NCBI GenBank assembly: GCA_025765615.1
Contig: JAIVFJ010000004.1
Coordinates: 434,001 to 498,000, forward strand
DNA: 64,000 bases
Source of the DNA: Zopfochytrium polystomum
Lineage: Eukaryota > Chytridiomycota > Chytridiomycetes > Chytridiales > Chytridiaceae
Direction of reading: 5' to 3'
A program made the position numbers and the translations under genes. Position 1 is the first letter of the stretch; every line of letters starts with the position of its first letter. Shown here in pieces: positions 55,701 through 64,000 of this stretch. Under the pieces are notes generated by a model that was given only the letters and a program-made list of their open reading frames with translations, did no database searches and was not told the DNA's origin.

Positions 55701-58667
55701 AGGTAAGCACCAACGATCACTCTTCAACAATGCCTCACCTACTTCAAGCCAAGTTCATGTTGCTGCTTGGACTGAAGACTGTGATCCCTTGGAGAGAGCT
55801 GGTCGAATCAGCTGCTCTCACTTCTCCCGAAATTCGCTCCAAATTCCTGGCATACTTCATAGACAATTGGAAAACATACGTCGCAACGGGATACACTGGT
55901 TCCGCTGTGTTAAGTCCATTCCTTCCTTCATCGAAAGACCCAACAATGCTATACAAACCTTCGCAGCTATTCGCCGATCCAACGTAGGAAGTGCTTATTC
56001 TTCAATGCTTGTCTCAATATTTTTGGTTCTTCGCTCTACCCCACAACTTAGGGCGGCTGTGATGGATTTCCCAGTTCTGCACGCCGAGTTGAAGCAACAC
56101 GCAGACAAGTTTGGTGTCAGAGAACATCCAACTGGTGCTCAATTGATCGCGGCGCTTCGGCAAAATCCACCGAATCTGGAGAATGCTAAATCAGTATTTG
56201 GATATCTTGCGGGACGGCAATCAGGTAACACCGATTACCGCCCCTCACGATTTAATTCTGAAACTCGCCGCGTTTTTGAACAACAGCATTCAGTTCATCT
56301 GACTGGGTGACTCTGCAAACCCTAAAGTTTATTCCGATTCCGGTTCCAAATGCAACCGCATCAGATGGAAAAGGACCCTTTGATCTTGTGCATCCTACAT
56401 CGGTCTACTTTGGATCGTCAAGCACTTCCATGTACAAGGACCTTTTCACCTACATTGACTTTGGCAACCCCAGTAATGCTTTTCTGCGGGCTTGCGGAGT
56501 GAAAGACGAGCCATCTCCGCTAGACTTGGCGGAACAGGTAGTGCGGGCCCCGCAAACGTTCATGGACCAGCTTGGATTCCAAAAGTATATGCAAGTGTTG
56601 CGAACGATAGCTGCAAACTATTATATGCTTTCAAAGACTCCGATAGCGCGAGAAATGCGGAATTCAGCATTTCTCATTGGCTTGAGGACAGAGCCAGAAC
56701 GGGGGAGCGGAGCGGATAAATCAGATGGACCCGAAACGGTGGACGGCGGCGATGGTGAGCGGTTCCGCTACGAGTTGGCGCCTGCACGTGATATCTGCCT
56801 CATCGATGATACTGTTTTGAACCAGTTGTTTTCTCCCCTTGGGTAATATTTTCTGTTTTTGGGGTATGAACTACAAGTTTCTAACATGTCCTTGGGCTGA
56901 CGCAGGGCACCAATGGAGTCTCTTCTAGAGGAAATGTATGGAGATCTTGGGTCACAATGGCTGTCCAAGCAAGTGACCGAAGTTACAGCGGCCAGAGGAC
57001 AACCCATTCGAACACAGAGAACGACCAAACTGCAGGCACTGATTCACGAGCGTGCACTTCTGTTGTTGTACGATGGTCAACAGATTCGTGGAAACAAGGA
57101 CATCGTTCGAGGCGCGGAGCAGACACTCAAAACACTGGAGGTGGTTGAGGTCCCGGAAATCATGATTGAGAGGACTTTCCGAAACGTCACCAAAAACCAA
57201 CCAACGACAAGTTGCATCAAAATGGACAAGAATTCACGCAAATATTATCTGTTTATTACCAGCCAGGAAGGAGAAGTGGATTACTTTGATGTTGCACAGT
57301 TAGTTCCCCATCATCATTTCTCATCGCAGGACTAATCTTTCAACGCTTTACGCAGAGCTCTAGGCAAAATCATCTTCGTTAAGAGTCGACTGAATGATTC
57401 GCTACTGCTGTCGACCTTGTTGTCAACTTCACTGCTGAATCTTAAACGAAAAGGTGTGTACCGCGAGTGCAAGTCGAAAGGTGGAAGAATGGCTGATTCA
57501 GTTGCGACAGGTTTTCCTGTGGACCGAATTTTAAATCTTCAAGAGGCCAAGTTGAAGGCAGCCGCCGCCCTGCTGGAAGCTGAAAGACAAGCGAAACTGA
57601 GCGAGGCACGAAGCGCAAACTCCGCCAAAACGAGCACGTCATCGTTGCCAACAGCCGCCGTCACTCCTGCTACTCCAGAGCGGTCCGTCGCAGCCAGTCC
57701 ACCCTTCAACGACACACCACCATCCGCTGTTGCGGCTGCAGCAAAACAAGTGACAGGAGCGCCTGGTGCGTGGCCAAACTCGCCAAGCCCCAAGCAACCG
57801 GGCAAAGAAGACGACATTTACGACACTGTCAACAAGTTCGTCAAACAGTCATGGCTTGGGGACTTCTTGGGCATAAAGGACGCAAAGCCGAAACCAGCCG
57901 AGCAAGCTCCTCTCGTTCCGTCATCATCCTCCTCCGTCGTAGCCAGACCTCCTCCTCCACGCTCCACCTCGACGAATGTGACCACCGGCACCACACCTGG
58001 AATCGGCGGGCCGCCCATTGAAAGCATCACACCAGCCTACACTTCGTCGCTCCGCAACCAGCTCACTCGATCGATAGCATCGGTCCGTAAAGCGCAGGAC
58101 AAGTCTTTCCGCGCCCAAATCCCGCAAGACGACGAACTCAGCGCCGACCCGGCGCTAATGGCCGCGAAGGCGCTCGCCGAGCAGCGGTACACGTGCGCGC
58201 CGCTCGCTGAGAGCGACCTCCTCTTCGCCGAGACGCTGGACGGCGGCATGCCGCTGTACGTGGACGGGCGAGCGCTCGAAGAGAGCCAGCAGACGGTCGC
58301 CGCGAACCGCAAGGGCCTGGCGGACTTTGCGGCCGTCCTCCGGCTGCTCGGCGCCGTGTTTGAGATCGAGCCGGCCGCGTTCAACGTCTACTGGGACAAG
58401 AAGGGCGGCACGGTCGCGTTCAACCGCGGCCGCACGCTGTTTTTCAACTTGAGGTTCTACCTGGGCTTGCACCACGATCCGCAGCGGCGATCGGGCGTCC
58501 CCGCCGCGGACTGCTTTTACTACTGGTTCATGGTCGCGTGCCACGAGCTCGCGCACAACTTTGTCGGCGAGCACAACAGCCAGCACGAGTTTTACTTTTC
58601 GTCGTTTGCCGAAAACTACTTGACCAGGCTGACGTCTGTCCTCAAGGCCAACGGGATTGAGCCTTGA
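52722..58667 (+). CDS. HATPase/DUF3684-like giant protein with C-terminal HELAH motif (14 exons)
   Basis: Fourteen exons (52722-52889, 53006-53030, 53104-53297, 53355-53451, 53523-53689, 53737-54989, 55038-55416, 55474-55702, 55749-55983, 56052-56224, 56287-56842, 56906-57298, 57356-57453, 57511-58667) close to 1707 residues. The N-terminus is a Hsp90/sacsin-type ATPase: IFRELLQNSNDAGASAAEIH, then VVYKNNGRPF and IGFFGVGFYSLFSICEEP. The long middle fits the fungal DUF3684-type architecture. A linker rich in Ala/Ser precedes a C-terminal domain with FYYWFMVACHELAHNFVGEH, NSQHEFYFSSFAENYL. HELAH is an HExxH zinc-peptidase-like motif. No function is established; a chaperone or remodelling ATPase is the family-level guess. 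Confidence 0.82.
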
Positions 58668-58850
58668 GAAACTTTTGGTGTGTTGCTTTTTTTTTTTCCC
58701 CCCCACCTTTCTATATGTCGTGTTTTTGTGTTTTGGTTTTTTCATTCTTTCTCATTCATGGACAAGGCATAGCGGGGAGGAGATCGGGCGTGGGAAAGGG
58801 GCGGTTCTTGTCATTCAACAATATAATAAAAGTACGACGAGTCGAGGTTT

Positions 58851-59827
58851 CTACTTTGGCAAGTCTGTCTTTGCCCGCTTCATCACGTTGCTCTGATACT
58901 GAAACGATTGCGACGATTCAATCGGGTCGTCGTCCACGGTTCCCGCGCCGCCCGGCCCCGCGCTGGCCCCGAAACCGATACCGGTCTGTGCCCCTGTTTT
59001 GGTTGTTGTCTGTTTGCGGTTCTAGAGGGCCGCTGTGGAGAGAGAACTATCAGGGACTCGCGGGAAACGAAAAGGGGGGAATAGAAGCAAGGCTACGGAG
59101 GTGAAAGAAAGGGCACCAACCCACCTAAAGCTGGCCGCCCTCTTCAATCCTCCGCCCGACGAGACCGTCGGTCCTGAAGACGACGCCGACTGCGGCGGCG
59201 GCGGCGGCGGGCGGACACTCGACGCGACGCCGGCCGCGGGCGTGGACGGACCCTTCTGCGTGCGCGGTGCCGCCGACCCGCGGCCCCGCCCGCCGCCGCC
59301 CTGCGCCTGCACCTTCGCCGCGTCGCTGCCGCCGTTCGTCACCGGCAGGCTCCGCGCCTGGAGCGGCGGAGCGCCCGCGGTGCTGCTGCTGCTTTTGCTG
59401 CCACTCCGCGTCAGCGGCGGCGGCGGCGGCAACGGCGCGTGGACGGGCGCGATCGCCTTTGTTCCGCGCGCAGGCGCCGCTCCTGCCGCCGCCGACGCTG
59501 TCGAGTTGGGCTGCGGTTTGGCGGCGGCGGCGGCGGCGTACGGCGTCGGCTTCCCGGTCGCGGCGGCGGCCGCGTTGGGAGCGCGACCCGTTTGCGGCGC
59601 CTGCGGCGGGGGGCGCGGGTCCGGGTCGGTTGAAGCTGCTGCCGCCGGTCGTGGGCGGCGGCGGGTACGGGGATCCGGGGCCCTGCGCGTTGGCGGGGGG
59701 TTTCGCGGCCGGGGGTGGCGGGGAGTTGACGGTGGACGGGGTTTTGTGCAGCGGCGACGCGGGTGGGACTGTCGCGCCCGTTGCTGCTGCGGCGGCGTTG
59801 CTTCGGCCGGGGTGGGCGGGGGCGGGG

Positions 59828-59861
<34 letters not shown>

Positions 59862-61084
59862 AAAGTAGTTTGTGGGGATCAGAGCGTATCCAATTTTGAT
59901 GTCAGGGGGTTTTTCATACACTGCTGGTGGAGCGTCGCTGATGGGTCCCCAGTCCAAATTGTCGAATTCTGTAAGTATATTTTAGTCGGGTCTTTTAGTC
60001 TCCGCAGCTGCCCGAGTCCGTCGGCTCCGCACCATCCATCTCGCCAACAGGAGGGTTCCTAGGCAACGCGTGGTTGCTGCTGCTCGCGGTGCGCGTCGCC
60101 GTGTACAGGTCGGACGAATTCAACGCTTGTGGCTTTGGAAGCAAAACGAAGCGGCGGTGAGCGACTCCGTGCCTCCCACTCCAAAGAAAAAAAAAATAGA
60201 CGGTTTCGGCCATCCATACCTTGGCGGGGGGCATTTTCATGACGGACCGGACGGCGTCCTTGTTGTACACGCAGTTTCCGAGTGCGTTCCCAAAGGTCTT
60301 CAAGGCGCGCTTCAGTCCATCCGTGACGGCTTCTTTCTTTGCCTTTTTCGCAAGGCGGAGGGGAGTTACTGGAGTTATGGCCTATCGAAATCCCGCAGAG
60401 TTTTTTCAAGCAACGGAACCTTTCCACGCACCTTCTCCAACGCCATTCCTTTGCCCCGTGCATTGTCGATGTAGCCGTACCCGATATCCTGGGGATGCGC
60501 ACCCGCTTTCAAATTGATGGCGTTCGACGGGGGATTGATTCCTTCTCAAAAACACGAACCTCATGCCATGTGCCATCTTTAAGAGTTACCCGAACGACGC
60601 AGGATACGCCGACGTTGACGGTTCCGGCGTCTCTGGAAACGTCCATCTAATTCGTTGGGGGTAAGAGGCGCGCGCGCGCGATCACCCCTCGTGCGCCCGC
60701 CCAACCAACACCAAACAGCGACGCCCGCGCGCTCACGTAATCGATGGTGGTTTCCACGATGGAGTGCGACCATCCCTCGAAGCCGAATATCTCGTGGGCG
60801 ATGGTGATGGCGCGATGGCCCTCCAGGTAGGTGAATTTTGCTAGGTTTTTAGGTCTGCAGTCAGTCTCCAGCGCGAGAGACCGAACACAGACCAAACACA
60901 CCGAAACTCAACTGCCTCCGGGGCCGGGACGCGACGCGAGGAGCTCTGGCGGGAGCGTCTTGCTGAGCTTGGAAGCGATCTCTGCGCGGTGGGCGGGGCT
61001 GAAGAGCCGGTGGCCAAAGGCGGGCGGCGGCGGCGGCTGCGGCGGGACGGATTCGTCGGCGCATGGGCAAGACAGAGACGGCAT
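58851..61084 (-). CDS. RAD52: RAD52 recombination protein (multi-exon)
   Basis: Minus-strand exons 61084-60913, 60854-60737, 60646-60560, 60488-60432, 60342-60220, about 60132-60045, one or more exons about 59968-59130, and 59021-58851. The conserved annealing domain is clear: [102 protein letters not shown]. It anneals single strands and loads Rad51 in the nucleus. The C-terminal part is Ala/Pro/Gly-rich and ends [18 protein letters not shown]. Exon 2 is one base short: the A5 run at about 60846-60850 must be A6 for NLKNLAKF. The low-complexity middle exons are uncertain and contain a (CA)n tract. Confidence 0.85.
59829..59858. repeat. (GT)n tract inside RAD52
   Basis: About 14 GT units (CA on the coding strand), followed by a CAG that can serve as an acceptor, so the tract probably lies at an intron end. 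Confidence 0.8.
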
Positions 61085-61453
61085 GGGCTTGAGAGAGTGG
61101 TATGTGTGTGTGTTTGTGTTTGTCTGTGTGTTGGGTGTTGTGTGTCACGTGCGAGTCGGACTTGTCAAAAGAGGCTGCGCCGCAGAACGCAACGGGAAAA
61201 CACACTCACCGCCCGTTTCTACTGAACACCGTCGAAAGCTTTGAATATCGGGATAGACTCCCATCAAACAAAAAAACATGTTATTGCCAAAAAGGAAGTA
61301 AGGAAGCATGAAGACTTGGTAGGTACAAGGCCCTAGTTACCACTCACACACAATGTTACGTCGATTGAAACACAAACACACACGCAACTCACACCAAAGT
61401 CCATCCTTCATTCATTCACTCTCTCTCTCTCATCTACTCTCTCTCTCTCTCTC
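61085..61453. other. Intergenic region with (CT)n
   Basis: No gene seen. (GT)n-like runs at 61102-61125 and two CT tracts at 61420-61455 adjoin the LEWW gene's stop codon. Confidence 0.6.
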
Positions 61454-62570
61454 TCACTCGGCAGAGTGGCGCTTCAAAGAGGCTGCTGCGAGCGCGGAAA
61501 GGTTCGCGTCGATCTCGCTCTCCCTCCACCACTCCAGAGACCTCGTGTGTCCCCACGTGCTCGCCCACCGCACCGCGCGATCCGAAAACTTGAGCTCGAG
61601 CCCGCTGTCCCTCCACCACTGCAGAACGGCCGTGTGCCCCTTCGCGCTCGCCTCATCCATGGCGTAGTGCGAGTACAGCATCTGCAGCCCGCTGCCCTTC
61701 CACCACTCCAGCACTTCCACGTGTCCCCAGCTGCTGGCGCCGTCGACCGCGCCGTGCGTGTACTCTGCTGCGAGCCCGCTGTTCTTCCACCACTCGAGCA
61801 CGTCCGTGTGTCCCTTGAAGCTCGCCTCGTTCATCGCCGCCTTGGTGTAGCGCAGCGGGAGCCCGCTGCTCCTCCACCACCGCAGCACCTCCACCTGGCC
61901 CGAGCAGCTCGCCGAGTCCATCGCCGCCTCCGAGTACCTCACCTCGAGCCCGCTGCCCGCCCACCACTCCAGCACCGCGACCTGGCCGGCCTTGGACGCC
62001 GAGTCCGCCGCCTTCTCCGAGTAGTGCATTGGTGCGCCCGCGTCCCTCCACCACTGCAGCACCGCCACCCGCCCGAGCCGGCTGGCCTCGTCGATTGCCA
62101 GCCGCGCAAAGTCCGAGGCGCTCCGCGACCGTCGCTGCTGCTTGTGCTTGGTGGCGTCCGAGTCCCAAATGTACGCCACGGGCAGCCTTCGCGCCTTGAG
62201 CCACTCCAGGACAAGGATGTTGCCCTCCATGATGGCGTTCCACGCCGCGTCCAGCCACCGCAGCTTGGGTATGTCCCGCTCCCGCCCGTGCGCCAGCCGA
62301 AAGTCGAGCTGCGCGACGTCGCCGCGGTGCGCGGCCTTGAGCAGCGATCCTGGCGACGAGTTGAGGGCGGCGGCTTGGATGCGCGGCAGTCGAAAGAGAG
62401 CGGCGAGGAGAAGGCGATCTCGCAGGGGCAGGAATGCGCAGACTGCGGAGGCGGCCGCCCACGGGAGGACGGCGCTGGCATTGGCGCTGAGAAGCTGCTC
62501 CTTGTCGCTTGCGTCGTCGATTCCGCCGCCGGAGCTGCTGGGTCCTGGTTTGTGTGGGTGGCGCGGCCAT
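61454..62570 (-). CDS. LEWW/LQWW ankyrin-like repeat protein 2 (start unclear)
   Basis: From the coding frame, FLPLRDRLLLAALFRLPRIQ matches the N-terminal helix region of the 25-kb protein; then LLKAAHRGDVAQLDFRL and about eight repeats (VLEWWAGSGLEVRYS, VLRWWRSSGLPLRY, VLEWWKNSGLAAEY, VLEWWKGSGLQMLY) follow, ending AAASLKRHSAE. The frame has no ATG before 62230, but clear coding sequence extends to about 62540, and an ATG at 62570 (MAAPPTQTRT) is in another frame. One missing or extra base between 62525 and 62565 would connect them. Ankyrin-type scaffolds of unknown partner. It lies 217 bp downstream of MTR4 on the same strand. Confidence 0.75.
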
Positions 62571-62787
62571 GATAACTGACAAGCCAGAATTTTCTTCCTT
62601 TTTTTTTTTTCTTTTTTTTTTTTTCTTTCTGGAACTTATCAAATCTCGAGGATGATCCCTCTCCCTCATCTTATTTTATTACGATCGTGCAATCACAGAT
62701 ACCTGGCGAAGGACGACGCGTTGTTAAACCGCATACACAAAAAGGAAAATTGGCAGATAAAGGGAAAGAGAAAGAGAGAGATGCCAC

Positions 62788-64000
62788 TTACAAACTGGCC
62801 GCAAAGACAATGTCACGTTTTATCTTATTGATGCCTACACAGACAGGGAAGCAAAAGTGGAAATTAGGCCGCGCATCGAATAGGGAATCCCAAAAAATTA
62901 TTCTAAAGATTTCGACAAACGCTAAAAAGCTAACCTTCCGAGAACTTGGTCTCCAACTCAGAGTTCCCGATGCACTTGGCCGCGTTCACCATTTCCCGCA
63001 GCAGCTCCTCGAGCATCCGGAACATGCGGATAATGCTGCCTTCGTACACGTCCGTCTTTTTGCAAATGTCGGCAAACTTTGCGCCCTTCGCCCACGCGTA
63101 AGTGATCGCCATCAACTCCATCCGGAACGACTGCACGTATTCGCCCTCGTCCACGGCCATCTTGCACTCGACCGCAATGCGCGCCACCTCTCGCGCCGCA
63201 TTTTGCATCGCCTTGTAAGGGATGCTGAGCTCCTCCGGCAGCGGCGCCGTGTTTTCTTCCTGCGGTTGATTTTTTGCCGTGAAACGGTAACCCGGGGGGA
63301 AATGGCGAGGGGGTGAGATTCATGTGCAAAAAAGCGAAATGCGAGCAGCGTGCCTAGGACCCGAACCTTTTCTCCGTGACAGAAGCAGCTCAGCACCGCG
63401 ACGCATTGCTCGACAGACAAATCGCCAAAAAAGCCATTCAGGAGCATCTCCGTCAGCAAAAGCTCATCGCCTGCGCTGATCTCGCACGCGACGCGGCCCT
63501 TCATTTCAATGACGTCGTTCACCGACGTGAATCCTAGTCTCCGCAGGACTCTCCGCCGATTCTTGAGATCGTCCAGCTGCAGAACGCTTTCGATATCTTT
63601 CATCCCTTTCTTCAACTGCTTCATCTTTTGGATCAGCTTGATCTTGGCGATGTAAGCGTTGTAGATTTCAGGAAGATCTGGCCGATTGCAGAGAGGGTTG
63701 CTACTGAGCTTCGATTCGAGAACTTCAATTTTCTGAGAGGAAACTTTTGATAAACACAAAGACATCCCTTTAACTGTTGTAGTAAACAAAGACTCACCCG
63801 AATCAACTTCTTAAAGCTCTCGTCCTTGATTCCCATGTCCTCGATCGGGTCCAGCCGTCCGATTCCGTCTGGGAATCGCTTTTCCACCTCCTTGAGTGTT
63901 TTCTTCATCTGGTTCCGTCCATCCGCCGACTTTAAATCCTTCGGAGGGAACACCCTTACCACACTCAGGCCATCCAAAGCCGATAGATCGCACGAAACAA
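62788..64000 (-). CDS. MTR4: Exosome-associated RNA helicase MTR4, C-terminal part (truncated by window edge)
   Basis: Minus-strand exons >64000-63797, 63732-63367, 63259-62935 and 62834-62788. The sequence runs RVFPPKDLKSADGRNQMKKT, FPDGIGRLDPIEDMGIKDES, then KIEVLESKLSSNPL, ELKGRVACEISAGDELL-type residues (EMKGRVACEISAGDELLLTE), and ends FSEGINKIKRDIVFAASL. This is the DSHCT end of the Ski2/Mtr4 family, with the Mtr4-type C-terminus rather than Ski2. Mtr4 unwinds RNA for the nuclear exosome within TRAMP. The helicase core lies beyond the right edge. Confidence 0.9.

Overview
The window is nuclear DNA of a fungus, most likely a chytrid (Chytridiomycota). The evidence is intron-rich genes with short GT-AG introns (about 50-120 nt), a Zn2Cys6 transcription factor with a fungal_trans region, a Clr2-type silencing protein, a giant HATPase/DUF3684-like protein, DCP2, RAD52, the MTR4 C-terminus, and two proteins built of LEWW/LQWW ankyrin-like repeats of a kind I associate with chytrids. 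The phylum is an inference; no marker here proves it.

Positions 1-28.4 kb are an accessory region dominated by small secreted proteins. I see three families. (A) Acidic: three intact three-exon genes on the minus strand (8.3-9.2, 11.9-12.9 and 13.7-14.6 kb), each with a signal peptide, a Gly-rich segment ending in a YYG motif and a long Asp/Glu tail. Three decayed copies lie between 9.7 and 11.7 kb. (B) Basic: signal peptide, a dibasic site, then Lys/Ala/Glu amphipathic helices, often as 11- or 22-residue repeats. Genes lie at 15.9, 18.7, 21.6, 23.3 and 28.0 kb, short relatives at 1.5 and 3.5 kb, and broken copies at 17.2, 20.6 and 24.3 kb. (C) A short PQGGRRK peptide precursor at 7.5-7.8 kb with a decayed copy at 6.4-6.7 kb. 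Almost all intact A and B genes share a near-palindromic GGCTSAGCC / TGCTCAGCC element, usually near a TATA-like box, so polyacidic and polybasic secreted proteins look co-regulated. A coiled-coil protein (4.4-6.1 kb) and a LEWW-repeat protein (25 kb) sit in or beside the cluster.

Positions 28.7-64 kb are denser and more conserved: a Zn2Cys6 regulator; a TIR-domain protein divergent from a DUF1295/steroid-reductase-like enzyme with only 38 bp between start codons; a 1383-residue Clr2-like protein with C2H2 fingers; a CYP86/CYP4-like P450; an M20 carboxypeptidase-S-like protein; DCP2; dephospho-CoA kinase; the HATPase/DUF3684-like giant; RAD52; a second LEWW-repeat protein; and the MTR4 C-terminus running off the right edge. 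Most multi-exon models were assembled by hand and their splice phases close exactly.

Several otherwise good genes carry single-base reading-frame breaks (18.7-kb basic gene, M20 peptidase, DCP2 tail, RAD52 exon 2, second LEWW gene). Some may be assembly indels rather than mutations; this should be settled before calling those genes pseudogenes.
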